The notes beneath the pieces were generated by a model. The model did no database searches and was not told the origin of the DNA. It saw only the letters and a list, made by a program, of their open reading frames with translations. The position numbers were made by a program, and so were the translations under genes. Below, one piece after another: positions 52,913 through 62,739 of a DNA stretch of 64,000 nucleotides (its first letter is position 1; each line of letters begins with the position of its first letter). This DNA comes from Paenibacillus doosanensis. GTDB taxonomy: Bacteria; Bacillota; Bacilli; Paenibacillales; NBRC-103111. The stretch lies in the NCBI RefSeq assembly GCF_025060755.1, contig NZ_JANYUY010000017.1:1-64000 (forward strand). Reading direction: 5' to 3'.

Positions 52913-54366
52913 CGAAGACCCATTCTAGCGAACTGCCATTCCGGCGCTTGGTACTGCATCAGCAGTTGACGCAGCTTGGAGGCATACTGATCCTCCAGAG
53001 CGGGATTGCGAATGGCCGACGTTTGTTCAGGATCTTGTTCGATGTCGTACAATAAATGATGCTCCGGCGCGTTATGATGTCTGCGCGATGCTTCCGCTAC
53101 GCGATAGACCGGCATGGACGTTTGCGGCAAAAAGGTCCCGAGCTCGGCATGCTCGTACCCGGTTCGAGCCGGATCGGATACGACCGGCGTCGCCGTATGA
53201 TGGTATGCGACGGAATCGCGAACCGGCTGGCGGGTATAGGTGCACCGGCCGTCGGTTAGGGTTATGTCTTTGGCGAAGTAACCGTACAGGACGGCGTCAT
53301 GGTGCTTTCCGTCTTTTTGCAACAGGTGCGCCAGCGATTTCCCCTGTACATGCCCGGAAGGAACGGCTCCGTGCAGCTCCAGCAGCGTAGGCATCAAATC
53401 GACGGTAGACGTGAGCGCCTCTACCCGCTTCCCGTTCATCGGCGAGCCGGGACGGTATGCGATAAGCGGAATATGCGCCAGCTTCCGGTAATCGAACATG
53501 TAATTTTTAGCCCAATACCCGTAATCGCCGAGCAAATGTCCGTGATCCGTCGTCAGAATAACGGTCGTGTCCTTCCATAAGTCAAGCTCGTCCATCTTGT
53601 CGAGCAGCTTCCCCAGCCACACATCGGCCATCGTCAGCGTACCGGCATAGCTTTTACGAATATGCTCTATCGCATCGGGTCCTTCGTGTTCCGGGTCGAC
53701 AGGCGCATAATTCGGCCAATCGAAATGATAGGCCCCGCTCCACGTATCGGCATAAAGATCGCGGTATTTCTGCGGACAAACGAACGGCTCGTGGGGATCG
53801 AACACTTCCAAGTGCAGCAGCCAATTATCCTGATCGTGATTGTTTTGCAAAAAATTGATTCCCCGCATAAAGCATTGCGTCGTAGGATAATCCTCATCTC
53901 GCTCAAGGTTCATGCAGCTGCGGTTGATCCAGTCCTGCCGGCGGTTTTTCCCTCGATAGACGGGAATCTCAGGGTCCTTCACGCGCGGCTGCCAATGATC
54001 GCCCTCCTGACCGCGAATAAATTCCCACGTGCGAAAAGGGGTATGATAGCCAAAGCCCGGCGCCTCAAAGTAATGATAATGATCCGTGATCATATGGCAG
54101 TAGGTCCCGGATTGTTGGCTCAGCACCTTCGGGTACGCCTCATCAAAAGGCTGCAGCGGGCACCAGCGCGATTCCAGGAAATTGAGACGGCCCGTCATGA
54201 TCTCCCTGCGCGCAGGCATGCATGGCAGAGAGCCGGCATAATGGTTGTCGAAGACGACGCCTTTCTTCGCCAAGCGGTCGATATTCGGCGTTTGTACCCA
54301 AGAAGGTTCATACGCATTCAAGTAATGACGATTCAACGAGTCCATTAAAATAAATACGGTTTTCAC
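52909..54366 (-). CDS. Type I sulfatase, cassette 2
   Basis: About 485 residues. C-x-P-x-R motif CMPAR at 49-53 followed by REIMTGR; metal-site FILMDS (Asp9), TTDHGHLLGDYG (about 300) and HLEVFDPHEPF (about 190). It starts at GTG 54366 with TTGGAGGGA upstream; the longer frame to 54423 overlaps the terminator of the binding-protein gene. No signal peptide is visible, implying action on imported sulfated sugar. It ends cassette 2, as the other sulfatase ends cassette 1. Sequence similarity between the two is limited mostly to the motifs. Confidence 0.88.
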   Translation of the reverse strand: MKTVFILMDSLNRHYLNAYEPSWVQTPNIDRLAKKGVVFDNHYAGSLPCMPARREIMTGRLNFLESRWCPLQPFDEAYPKVLSQQSGTYCHMITDHYHYFEAPGFGYHTPFRTWEFIRGQEGDHWQPRVKDPEIPVYRGKNRRQDWINRSCMNLERDEDYPTTQCFMRGINFLQNNHDQDNWLLHLEVFDPHEPFVCPQKYRDLYADTWSGAYHFDWPNYAPVDPEHEGPDAIEHIRKSYAGTLTMADVWLGKLLDKMDELDLWKDTTVILTTDHGHLLGDYGYWAKNYMFDYRKLAHIPLIAYRPGSPMNGKRVEALTSTVDLMPTLLELHGAVPSGHVQGKSLAHLLQKDGKHHDAVLYGYFAKDITLTDGRCTYTRQPVRDSVAYHHTATPVVSDPARTGYEHAELGTFLPQTSMPVYRVAEASRRHHNAPEHHLLYDIEQDPEQTSAIRNPALEDQYASKLRQLLMQYQAPEWQFARMGLR

Positions 54367-54387
54367 GGATATCCCTCCAATGTGGTG

Positions 54388-54416
54388 AAAAAGGATGGAG
54401 AAAAACTCTCCATCCC
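54388..54416 (-). terminator. Terminator between binding protein and sulfatase, cassette 2
   Basis: Stem GGATGGAG / CTCCATCC with a 7-nt loop, then TTTTT on the minus strand. It may reduce, rather than stop, sulfatase expression. Confidence 0.75.
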
Positions 54417-54423
54417 TTCGCAT

Positions 54424-56103
54424 TTACTTCAAATCTTGCACAATTTTTTTATACTGCTCATTTTGCTTTTTGGCAATATCGAAAATGTCGTTGGCCAATA
54501 TGGAATTGTTCCGGTCGGTTTGATACCAATTTTTGTACCATTCCTCCACTTGCGCGCCGCCGGCCTTGGACCAAGCGTCCTGCGCATCTTTGAGCGCCTG
54601 CTCGATGCTGTACTTGCTTCCGCTAACCGTCGCTTTGAGCCAAATGTCGCCGACGGCTTTGTCGGCATTCGTTTCAATAGCGTTAAGATCCTTCGGAGGC
54701 GTAGGCATATGCTCGGAATGCGTCAGCTCCGGGTAGCCGCGATCGAACGTCATGTAGGTCGACCGGAACGAATCGTAGGTGTTCTGATACTCGTCCTTGC
54801 GCGGGTCGCTCTTGAACGCCACTTTGGGTACATCGCATTTATTATAGCTGATGCCGACATTTTCCAGCATTCTCATATCCAGCGTAAGATCGGATACCTG
54901 CTTCTTCGACGTTGCCGCGTCGATAATTTCCGGGCAGCCGTCGGTCATTTTATAATGCGTCCCTTCAATGCCGTAATCGAGCGCTTTCGTCGTCGTATCC
55001 TTCAGCGAAAAATCGATGTACTTGACGACGGCTTCGGGGTTTTTCGCCGTTGCGCTGATCGCCGCGACCATCTGCACCGGGTTTTTGAAGGTCGGTACGA
55101 AGGCTCCGAAAGGACTCTTCGGATACGGCATGAACGCGACATCGGCTCCGGATACATTTTTCTTAAGCGGATCGATGGTCCCCATCAGCGTATCCGTGAC
55201 AACATCGGAAGTAAGGAAACCGTAAATGCCGACCTTGCCGGTAATAAAATCCTGCTTCGCCTTGGCCCCGTTGGTGTCCGTCGTGAAATCCTTATCGATC
55301 AAGCCTTCGTCATAAAGACGCTTGGCAAAAGTATAATATTCCTTCTGGCGGTCCCAATCGAGCGCCAGCTCGTTGTTGTGCACGACCCATTTGGAGGTGG
55401 CTCCGAACATTTGCTTCAGACTGAAACTGGAGTTGCTGCTGAGCGATATGCCGTAAGTATCCTTCTTGCCGTTGCCGTCAGGGTCCTGCTCTGCAAACGC
55501 TTTTAACACTTTGTACAATTCGTCGGTTGTCTGCGGTGCGGAGAGCCCCAGCTTCTTCAGCCAGTCGGTGCGGATCAACAGACCGCGGTTAGGCTCGACC
55601 CAGTTGATTTTTCCGAAATAGTACAGCTTGCCGTCGCTTTTCGTACCCGCTTTTTTCAGCGCGGGATTATCTTGCAGCACCTTCTTATATTCCGTACTGT
55701 ATTTGTCAATGAGTTCGTCAATCGGCATAAACTGCTTCTGCTGCTGAAGCGTGTCCTTGATCTTCGGAGAATATTCGAACAGCAAGTCCGGAGCGCTGCC
55801 GGAGGCGTACAGCACGTTAATCTTCTCCTCCGGCTTGGCGCGAGGAATGGCGACGAATTTCGCGTTGGCCGGCCCGTTCTCGTTCATCCATTGGGTCCAG
55901 CGGTTGTTCTCAATCGTCCCTTCATCGGGCGACACGTTGCCCCGGTCATAGATGGATACCGAAATATCCTTCTTCGGTTCGGTCTTCGAGCCGTCCGCTC
56001 CGCTCTGCGCCCCATCGGATTTGGAGGACGAGCAGCCCGCAAGCAGAGTGCCTCCCGTCATCGTAAACAGCAGCACCCCGGTTACCAATCGTTGCTTTTT
56101 CAT
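54424..56103 (-). CDS. Extracellular sugar-binding lipoprotein (LplA-like), cassette 2
   Basis: About 559 residues. Lipobox LLAGC (Cys24), a serine/glycine/lysine tether, then a family 1 binding domain with IRTDWLKKLGLSAPQTTDELYKVLKAF, the same LplA-type signature as the protein at 28784. FDRGYPELTHSEHMPTPP near the C-terminus is distinctive. The start at 56103 follows GAGAGGGG; a longer frame to 56232 overlaps the permease gene. It delivers an oligosaccharide to the permeases at 56147 and 57045. Confidence 0.88.
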   Translation of the reverse strand: MKKQRLVTGVLLFTMTGGTLLAGCSSSKSDGAQSGADGSKTEPKKDISVSIYDRGNVSPDEGTIENNRWTQWMNENGPANAKFVAIPRAKPEEKINVLYASGSAPDLLFEYSPKIKDTLQQQKQFMPIDELIDKYSTEYKKVLQDNPALKKAGTKSDGKLYYFGKINWVEPNRGLLIRTDWLKKLGLSAPQTTDELYKVLKAFAEQDPDGNGKKDTYGISLSSNSSFSLKQMFGATSKWVVHNNELALDWDRQKEYYTFAKRLYDEGLIDKDFTTDTNGAKAKQDFITGKVGIYGFLTSDVVTDTLMGTIDPLKKNVSGADVAFMPYPKSPFGAFVPTFKNPVQMVAAISATAKNPEAVVKYIDFSLKDTTTKALDYGIEGTHYKMTDGCPEIIDAATSKKQVSDLTLDMRMLENVGISYNKCDVPKVAFKSDPRKDEYQNTYDSFRSTYMTFDRGYPELTHSEHMPTPPKDLNAIETNADKAVGDIWLKATVSGSKYSIEQALKDAQDAWSKAGGAQVEEWYKNWYQTDRNNSILANDIFDIAKKQNEQYKKIVQDLK

Positions 56104-56146
56104 ACTGAAACCCCTCTCCATGTATATAGATGTGTATATGATGATC

Positions 56147-57031
56147 TCAGCCCTTAACGGAACCAAGCATAACACCTTTGACAAAAAATTTTTGCAGAAA
56201 AGGATAGACGGCAAGCATCGGCAGCACGACAACCAGCACCCCGGCGGCTTTTAGCGACTCAGGCACGACATTGGCCTGCACGCCCGAGGTTATGCCGCTG
56301 TTTACGAGCTCCTGCAGCAGATTTTGACTTTGAATCATATTCTGTACAAGAACCGTCAGGTTGAATCGGCCGGTGTCCTGGATGTAGATGAGCACGGGCA
56401 AGAACGTATTCCAGTAAGCGACGCCATAAAATAAGGTCAAGGTGGCAATGACCGGCATGGACAGCGGCAGCACGATCCGCAGCAGGTAAGCGAGCTCGGA
56501 GCAGCCGTCGATTCTCGAGGCGTCGTCGACTTCGCTCGGAATATTTTCGAAGAAGGTCCTCATGACCAGCAGATTGTACGTGCTCACCAGCGATGGGAGC
56601 CAGATCGCAAAGTATGAATTCATAAGTCCGAGCGACTTGACGACCAAATAGGTCGGAATAAGCCCTCCGGAGAACAGAATCGTGAATACCATCGCCAGCG
56701 TAAAAAATCGCCGGCCGTAAAAGATGCGGCGGGAAATCGGATAAGCGGTCATGATCGTCGCAGCCATACTGAGTATGACGCCGATGACGGTGATGACAAC
56801 GCTATTCTGGAAAGCGCCTACAATCGGCGTCCCCGTAAACAGCGAAGTAAATGCTTCCGTATTCCATCCGACCGGATAGAAGCTGACGCGCCCCGCTTCG
56901 ATTGCGGCCGTATCGCTGAAGGCAATCGCAATCGTATTGATTAACGGAAACAGACAAGTTAGCCCGAGCAAAGCCAGAACGATGTTGTTGATCACGTAAA
57001 ACCATTTTTCTCCCATTGAAGCCCTCATCAT
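56147..57031 (-). CDS. Sugar ABC permease, LplC-like, cassette 2
   Basis: About 294 residues with six predicted helices and the coupling motif DASRIDG at 170-176 (EAA-type). The C-terminus PFLQKFFVKGVMLGSVKG parallels that of the permease at 30350. The start at 57031 follows AAGGAGGAATC. It lies 13 nt after its partner permease gene. Confidence 0.88.
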   Translation of the reverse strand: MMRASMGEKWFYVINNIVLALLGLTCLFPLINTIAIAFSDTAAIEAGRVSFYPVGWNTEAFTSLFTGTPIVGAFQNSVVITVIGVILSMAATIMTAYPISRRIFYGRRFFTLAMVFTILFSGGLIPTYLVVKSLGLMNSYFAIWLPSLVSTYNLLVMRTFFENIPSEVDDASRIDGCSELAYLLRIVLPLSMPVIATLTLFYGVAYWNTFLPVLIYIQDTGRFNLTVLVQNMIQSQNLLQELVNSGITSGVQANVVPESLKAAGVLVVVLPMLAVYPFLQKFFVKGVMLGSVKG

Positions 57032-57044
57032 GATTCCTCCTTCT

Positions 57045-58031
57045 CTACCAGAGTCCCCGGTCGAACTTGCGGGCCAGCGCATTGGCGCTGAGCACGAGAA
57101 TTAAGCCCACGATCGATTCGAACAAGCCCATAGCCGTCGTCAGACTAAACTGCGCTCCTTGCAGACCTACCCGGTACATATAAGTGCTGATTACGTCCGC
57201 TACATTGGAGACGACGGCATTCTGCAGCACGTAGACATGATCGAAGCCGACCTCCATAATGCGTCCCATGGCGAGAATGAACAACAGCACGATCGTCGTA
57301 CTGATGCCGGGGAGCGTGACATGTCGTATTTGCTGCAGCTTATTCGCCCCGTCCAAGCTGGCGGATTCGTACAGGCTGGGGTCAATCGAAGTGAGGGCGG
57401 CCAAATAGATGATCGCGCTGAAGCCCATCTCCTTCCAGATGCCCGAGCCGACATAGATGGCGATCCATGATCCGGGATTGAACAAAAACGGGAAAGGCTC
57501 TTCCATCCATCCTTTCAGCAGCTGGTTGATCGTCCCGGATTCCGTGGCGAACAGCGTAAAGATAAAGCCCCCGATAATGACCCAAGAGAAGAAATGAGGC
57601 AAATACACGATCGTCTGAATCCATCTCTTATACCATGTTCTTCTGACCTCGTTCAGCAAAATCGCAAGAACAATCGGAAACGGAAAGCCGACAATTACGT
57701 TCAAGAGACTGAGCACAATCGTATTGCGGATAATGTTCAGCGTCTGCGGCTGCTTGAAGATCGTCTCGAAGTTATGCATGCCGATCCAGGGACTGCCCAG
57801 CACCCCGTCAAAAAAATTGTAATCCTTGAAGGCGATCATCAGGCCGCCCATCGGGAGATACTTGAAGATGACATAGTAGAGCAGTCCGGGAATAAATAGC
57901 AGCATTAACGGAATATTCGCTTTCCATCTTCGGCGGCGCGACGCCTGTCTCATCCTTCGCTGCAGCTCTGCGGCGGATGCGGATTGCTCGGTCATGACAG
58001 CGGGTTTCCCGGAGGTTGGTGCGGTTGCCAT
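57045..58031 (-). CDS. Sugar ABC permease, LplB-like, cassette 2
   Basis: A 328-residue permease with an unusually long cytoplasmic N-terminus (about 40 residues, ending in SRRRRWKAN) before the first helix. The EAA-type motif is ESASLDG at 222-228, and FKYLPMGGLMIAFKDY matches LplB proteins. It is first in the transport part of cassette 2, about 155 nt downstream of the response-regulator stop. Confidence 0.88.
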   Translation of the reverse strand: MATAPTSGKPAVMTEQSASAAELQRRMRQASRRRRWKANIPLMLLFIPGLLYYVIFKYLPMGGLMIAFKDYNFFDGVLGSPWIGMHNFETIFKQPQTLNIIRNTIVLSLLNVIVGFPFPIVLAILLNEVRRTWYKRWIQTIVYLPHFFSWVIIGGFIFTLFATESGTINQLLKGWMEEPFPFLFNPGSWIAIYVGSGIWKEMGFSAIIYLAALTSIDPSLYESASLDGANKLQQIRHVTLPGISTTIVLLFILAMGRIMEVGFDHVYVLQNAVVSNVADVISTYMYRVGLQGAQFSLTTAMGLFESIVGLILVLSANALARKFDRGLW

Positions 58032-58140
58032 AGCATGGTTGCTCCTCTCTGTTTCTTTCGCATCTTCATTGTAAATCGAAATTCGCCGGCGATTCCTTCA
58101 TTCTCTACGGGCAAATCTTGAATTTTTACAGAAGTGAAAA

Positions 58141-58178
58141 AAACAAAGACCCTGAACGGCTCGAATCTCCGTCAGGGC
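58141..58178 (-). terminator. Terminator after response regulator, cassette 2
   Basis: Stem CCCTGACGG / CCGTTCAGGG around a short loop, followed on the minus strand by TCTTTGTTTTTTT. It separates the regulator pair from the transport genes. Confidence 0.75.
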
Positions 58179-58186
58179 GCTATAGT

Positions 58187-59689
58187 TTAAGTACGAGGCT
58201 GCTTGCGGTATTCGCTCGGCGAACAGCCTGCCGACTGCTTGAAGGCCGTAGCGAAGTAATTCGAATCCGCATAACCGACCGCTTCGGCGATCTCGATAAT
58301 TTTCATATCCGTATTCGTTAAGAGCAGCTTGGCTTTCTCCATACGGAGCCTGGTCAAATAGCCGCTGAAGCTCTCGCCTGTCTGCTTCTTGAACAGGTTG
58401 CTGAAGTAGTTCGGATTCAAATGAACGTGGGCCGCTACAGCCGCGAGACTGCATTCCTCCATGTAATGCTGCTTCAAATAACGGATGGCCCGTTCGATGA
58501 GCCCGCTCTTGCGCTCCTCCAGCCACTGCGCGGTAGCGCGCTCCAGCGAGCTGATCCGCTCCGAAATCCATTCGTTGACGGCATCGGTCGATGACAGACC
58601 CAGGAGCCCTTCCAGCTCGGAGGCGATGTCTCCCGGTTCCGCTTCTTTCTCCAGCTCCTTGCGCTGCACCTCGCGGACGACCGCTGCGAGGCAGAGCGCA
58701 TCCGCTTTCCGCTCGGCCAGCGGCACCTCCGGCCGGCTCTCGAAGCTTTGCCGAAGGATGGCGCCGATCTCCGAATGCTTCCCCAGCAGCAGCAGGGAAG
58801 TAATTTCCGCATGAAGCGCCTGCACCTTCGCTTCGTCGATCCGACTGTACTTGCTGTCGGAAGCTGCGAGGAGCGGCGAAGCGGCGCTGTGCATAACATA
58901 CAGCCGCTCGGCATCCGCTTCCGTCTTGACCGGCCCGAGTCGCATCGCCTTTAGCGGAAGCCCGAGCAGACGCTGCACCGTCTTCAGCAAATGCTCGAAG
59001 AATGCCCCGTCCTCGGAATCCGGCTCGAGAAAAAAGGCAAATCTCCCGTATTCCACCGTCATCCAGCGTCCGCCGCTCCCCCGGCTCGACATAAGCTCCG
59101 CTGCGATATTGCTTATCGCGAACTGCAGCAGCTCTACATCCTCGGCCCGGTATTGTTTGCCTTGGGGGAGAAACGTCTCTACGCTGACCAGCCAGAAGTC
59201 CCGTCCGTTCAGCCAATCCATCGACTGAGGCGGCTCCCCTGCCGGCTGGGGCAATCGCAGAAGAACCGAACGCAAGGCATGATCCTCCCGGACTCGCCTC
59301 TGCTCCGTCTTCACCCGCAGCTGCTCGCAGGCTTGGCGAAGCACGCGGCAAATCTCCTCCTCGGGGCACGGCTTCAGCAAAAAATCTTTCACGCCGTACC
59401 GCACGGCCGCCTGAGCATATTCGAAATCCCGGAAGCCGGTCAGAAGAATAACCGCCGTCCCGCAGCTGCGCTCCGATATGTGCCGGGCCAGCTCCAGCCC
59501 GTCCATCAGCGGCATCCGAATATCGCTCAGGATCAGATTCGGCTTCAGCTCCTCCAGCTGCAGCAGCGCTTCCTGCCCGTTACTCGCTTCGCCGGCCACG
59601 CGCCAGCCCAGGTCGTTAGTCTCGATCAGCTTCCTGAGCCCTCTGCGGATTAACGGCTCGTCGTCTACGATCATGATGCTGCCTGTCAT
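58187..59689 (-). CDS. YesN-type AraC response regulator, cassette 2
   Basis: A 500-residue response regulator: receiver domain with DDE (9-11), Asp56 (LILSDIRMP) and Lys106 (FLLKP), a variable middle, and a C-terminal AraC double HTH (LAAVAAHVHLNPNYFSNLFKKQTGESF … IIEIAEAVGYADSNYFATAFKQSAG). It has exactly the same length as the regulator of cassette 1. The start overlaps the kinase stop by ATGA. It probably activates the transport genes downstream. A 423-codon open frame on the same strand (58098-59369) is a shadow of this gene. Confidence 0.93.
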   Translation of the reverse strand: MTGSIMIVDDEPLIRRGLRKLIETNDLGWRVAGEASNGQEALLQLEELKPNLILSDIRMPLMDGLELARHISERSCGTAVILLTGFRDFEYAQAAVRYGVKDFLLKPCPEEEICRVLRQACEQLRVKTEQRRVREDHALRSVLLRLPQPAGEPPQSMDWLNGRDFWLVSVETFLPQGKQYRAEDVELLQFAISNIAAELMSSRGSGGRWMTVEYGRFAFFLEPDSEDGAFFEHLLKTVQRLLGLPLKAMRLGPVKTEADAERLYVMHSAASPLLAASDSKYSRIDEAKVQALHAEITSLLLLGKHSEIGAILRQSFESRPEVPLAERKADALCLAAVVREVQRKELEKEAEPGDIASELEGLLGLSSTDAVNEWISERISSLERATAQWLEERKSGLIERAIRYLKQHYMEECSLAAVAAHVHLNPNYFSNLFKKQTGESFSGYLTRLRMEKAKLLLTNTDMKIIEIAEAVGYADSNYFATAFKQSAGCSPSEYRKQPRT

Positions 59690-61539
59690 CTGCTTATGTT
59701 CCCTCCCAGTGGTATATACATTCTGAATGTCGTTCCAGCTCCATTCAAGGATTGGATCTTAAGTCCGTACGGCTCGCCGTAGAGCAGATCGAGCCTTCGG
59801 ATCACACTGCGAATCCCGATGTGAGTGCGTCTTCTCTTTTCGGTGACGGAAGCGGTTTCACCCGGCTGGATCTGCTTTCGGGCGCCCCGCGCTGAACCCA
59901 GGATGGAACGGATCTGCTCCGCCGTCAGGCCCTTGCCGTTATCAATAATCTCGATGACGATCGCCGGCGCCGCTTCCGTCGTCCGAGCATCAGATGCATC
60001 AGACGTCATCCCCCGGTAGGCGCGAATGCTGAGAATCTGACCGGCAGGCATGTCCGTGAAGGCGTGAACGAACGCATTTTCGACCAGCGGCTGAAGAATT
60101 AACCGCGGCACAGGAATGCCCGCGAGCTCTTCCTCCATTTCAACGATCGTCTCGAGCTGATGGCCGAACCGGTGATTTTGAATCGTCAAATAACTGCGAA
60201 TTTGGTTCAGCTCGTCTTCCAGCGTCGTGTCGGTCTCAACCGGCTCCAGAGCGTAGCGCAGCATATCGGATAGCGATACGACGAGCGTGGCGGTCTCGCG
60301 ATCATCCTTCAAATAAACCATCCAATAAATAGTATCCAGCGTATTATGAAGAAAATGGGGATTCAGCTGAGCCTGCAGCGCGGTAAGCTCCGCCTCGCGT
60401 TCACTTAACTGCCGCTCGTATACTTCCTTGATTAACGTATCCACATGCTCCGCCATCGAGTTGAAATTACGCGCCAGGAAGCCCAGCTCATCGTCCGTAC
60501 GCACTGCAAGCCGGGTCTTCATATCGCCTTCCCTCATCCGGGCCATCCCCCGAACGAGCTCGCGCAGAGGACGGAGCAGCCGGCTGCCTGTCCAGGCGAC
60601 CAGCAACCCGGCGAATAACAAGCTGATAATGCCGATCAGCAGATTCACTTGAACAATGATGCCGCTGCGCGATTGCAGCGAATCCAGCGATACGCGGCTG
60701 ATTAGCGTAAAGTCGACTTGGCCGGAGCGGCTCTTCGCGTACAGATACGGTTTACTATCCACATCCATCGTGCTGCGGTTCCCCACGTCTCCGGGCTTCG
60801 GCGCCGCCCCCGCATCCGATATATCGCTATAGACGAGACGGTCCATTTTATCATATAGAAATACATTGGCCTGCGCATCCTTGACAAGATCGTCCAAATA
60901 TTCGGAAATGAGCGATTGATCGAACAGCATCACCATCGTTCCGTACGGTTCCTGCTGCACCGTCTTCATTTGCCGGGCCGCCGCAAAAAAAGTCTGATAC
61001 CCCGAATCCGCATTGCGGCTGGGCAGCTGAAGAGGGAACCAGATCAGGTTGCCGAAAGATCCTTCCAGCGAAGCTTTGATCTGTGTGAACGCTTCCTTCG
61101 GCAGCTGAGCAGTAAAGGAACTATTCGTCCCGCTGAATATAAATCCGTTTTCCATCGTGTCGTAAAGATACATCCCGATCAGCTTCGGCTCGTCGTATTT
61201 GACCTGAAACAACAGCTTGTTCAGCTCGTCTTGATCCGAAAGCTGCGTATACGTCTCCCGCTGCTCGGTCTGTGCCGAACGCTCAAGCACCTGCTGTACA
61301 TATGGGTGGAATACAATGAAATTGGAAATACGGTAAATATCGCGAATTTGCAAATCGAGCCGGGCCGCCGCCTGCTCGTTCGTCTTGGAGAACTGCTCGC
61401 TGATCTCGTCCGTAAACAAGTTGAGATGAATTTTATAACTGATATAGCCCGATACGGCAAAGGTGAACAGGATAATAACGGCCAGACTGGCGATTAATTT
61501 TTGCGAGAAGCTTTTGCGGGTTAAGCGAATCGGGCTCAC
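59686..61539 (-). CDS. YesM-type histidine kinase, cassette 2
   Basis: About 617 residues, the standard YesM layout. Transmembrane segments lie at about 14-36 and 293-318 around one extracellular sensor. HAMP follows, then the His_kinase core with H395 (NPHFLHN), N-box PLVENAFVHA and G-box IIDNGKGL, GAGTTFRMYIP. The GTG start at 61539 follows GGGAGGAACCGAT; the upstream frame to 61653 lacks a site. It senses an external sugar signal and phosphorylates the YesN-type partner. Confidence 0.92.
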   Translation of the reverse strand: MSPIRLTRKSFSQKLIASLAVIILFTFAVSGYISYKIHLNLFTDEISEQFSKTNEQAAARLDLQIRDIYRISNFIVFHPYVQQVLERSAQTEQRETYTQLSDQDELNKLLFQVKYDEPKLIGMYLYDTMENGFIFSGTNSSFTAQLPKEAFTQIKASLEGSFGNLIWFPLQLPSRNADSGYQTFFAAARQMKTVQQEPYGTMVMLFDQSLISEYLDDLVKDAQANVFLYDKMDRLVYSDISDAGAAPKPGDVGNRSTMDVDSKPYLYAKSRSGQVDFTLISRVSLDSLQSRSGIIVQVNLLIGIISLLFAGLLVAWTGSRLLRPLRELVRGMARMREGDMKTRLAVRTDDELGFLARNFNSMAEHVDTLIKEVYERQLSEREAELTALQAQLNPHFLHNTLDTIYWMVYLKDDRETATLVVSLSDMLRYALEPVETDTTLEDELNQIRSYLTIQNHRFGHQLETIVEMEEELAGIPVPRLILQPLVENAFVHAFTDMPAGQILSIRAYRGMTSDASDARTTEAAPAIVIEIIDNGKGLTAEQIRSILGSARGARKQIQPGETASVTEKRRRTHIGIRSVIRRLDLLYGEPYGLKIQSLNGAGTTFRMYIPLGGNISR

Positions 61540-61673
61540 ATCGGTTCCTCCCGGGCGGTTGCAAATTAAAATAAACCATATCATATCACATTTGGCCTTC
61601 ATATTCATAAAAAAATGGACTCGCCGTTCGCCGGAACGGATGTCCACATGCATAATTTTATTGCCCCGATCGA

Positions 61674-61726
61674 AAGAAAAGCAGCGACAGACGAAGAACC
61701 GAATGGCCCTAGTCTGCCGCTGCTTT
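61674..61726 (-). terminator. Terminator of universal stress protein gene
   Basis: Arms AAAGCAGCGRCAGAC / GTCTGYCGCTGCTTT (15 bp, one mismatch) around a 19-nt loop, followed by TCTTTC on the minus strand. Confidence 0.75.
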
Positions 61727-61739
61727 GACTTTACTTATT

Positions 61740-62171
61740 TTACTTAATTACCAACACCGGAACCTTGGCATGCTGAACGACATTGTGGCTGACGCTGCCG
61801 AGCACAAATTCGCCAATGCCGCTAAGTCCTCTGCTGCCAATCACAATCAAATCCGCCTCGATTTCGTTGGCATAGCCCAAAATTTCTTTCGTTATAACGC
61901 CCTGTCTTACCTCGATATGTATATTCGTAAAATCGTTTATTTTCTCTTTGATCTTGGCTACGACTTGCTCGGAATATTCCGCATCGTTGTTTTCTACCGC
62001 AACGGGGGCAATGAAAACCGCGCCGCCTACGACGTAGGTTGGGGGACTGTAAACATGAATGATATCCACTTTCGAATAATGGTTCAATTTGGCTAGCTTT
62101 ATTGCGGAATCGAGAGCTTTGTCTGCAGCCTCCGAGCCGTCGTAAGCAACAAGAATTTTAGAGTACAGCAT
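61740..62171 (-). CDS. Universal stress protein (UspA family)
   Basis: A 143-residue single-domain UspA protein. ILVAYDGSEAADKAL opens the fold, and GSRGLSGIGEFVLGSVSHNVV (about 112-132) carries the G-2x-G-9x-G-S ATP-binding motif; VPVLVIK ends it. The family forms ATP-binding dimers induced by growth arrest or stress. It is a single gene with its own terminator. The target process is unknown. Confidence 0.92.
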   Translation of the reverse strand: MLYSKILVAYDGSEAADKALDSAIKLAKLNHYSKVDIIHVYSPPTYVVGGAVFIAPVAVENNDAEYSEQVVAKIKEKINDFTNIHIEVRQGVITKEILGYANEIEADLIVIGSRGLSGIGEFVLGSVSHNVVQHAKVPVLVIK

Positions 62172-62319
62172 CGTCCATCACCTCATACGTTTGATAGTTA
62201 CATTATAGCGCTCAGGAAAATAATAGGATGTGATATAAATCACTACTTGAGCGAACACGGCCGGCGGAGCACTCTTCCGCCATGATCAGTATCAATGCTC
62301 AAGAGAAATACAGCGGTTA

Positions 62320-62733
62320 CTATGGAGCAATATCGTCGAAATTCCGCCTTAGACGCTGCTCCAGCCCTTTTTCGTCGGTTATCAGCTCCTGCATGATCGG
62401 TATACTCATATCGGTATTCGGATTGTGTTTAAGCCCCCAGTGCATAATGGCAAATACGACCGGAAACAGATCAAGAGCTTTTGGCGTCGGACGGTACATC
62501 GTTTGTGCGCGATTCGTCTCTCCTTCGATCTTAACGAGCAGGCCCGCTTCGACGAGCGATTGGAGCCGTGCGCTCAATATATTGGTTGAGATCCGCTCGC
62601 GCGAGGCAAGAAACTCGCGGTAATACCGCTTGTTGTGAATGAGGACGTCTCGCAAGATGACCAGGCTCCAGGGATCGCCCCAGATGTCGAGTGCATATAC
62701 AATGGGACAAACGGTGGAAGTTCGCTTTTTCAT
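62320..62733 (-). CDS. HxlR-family regulator (apparently leaderless)
   Basis: A 137-residue winged-helix regulator of the HxlR family. The family Cys is Cys9 (STVCPIVYALDIWGDPWSLVILRDV), the HTH runs through FLASRERISTNILSARLQSLVEAGLL, and the wing includes MYRPTPKALDLFPV. HxlR proteins often sense electrophiles through this Cys. The TATAAT -10 box (62740-62745) lies only 6 nt before the ATG and no ribosome binding site is visible, so the transcript is probably leaderless. It is divergent from a cupin gene with operators over both -35 boxes. Confidence 0.88.
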   Translation of the reverse strand: MKKRTSTVCPIVYALDIWGDPWSLVILRDVLIHNKRYYREFLASRERISTNILSARLQSLVEAGLLVKIEGETNRAQTMYRPTPKALDLFPVVFAIMHWGLKHNPNTDMSIPIMQELITDEKGLEQRLRRNFDDIAP

Positions 62734-62739
62734 AATTTA

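Noticed and set aside
54382..55506. 374-codon plus-strand open frame
   Set aside because: It is antisense to the cassette 2 binding-protein gene, lacks a start-site context and resembles no family. GC-biased third positions of the real gene explain it.
58098..59369. 423-codon open frame on the minus strand
   Set aside because: It lies in another frame inside the YesN-type regulator gene, is rich in Arg/Gly/Ala with no recognisable domain, and the regulator frame has clear receiver and AraC motifs.
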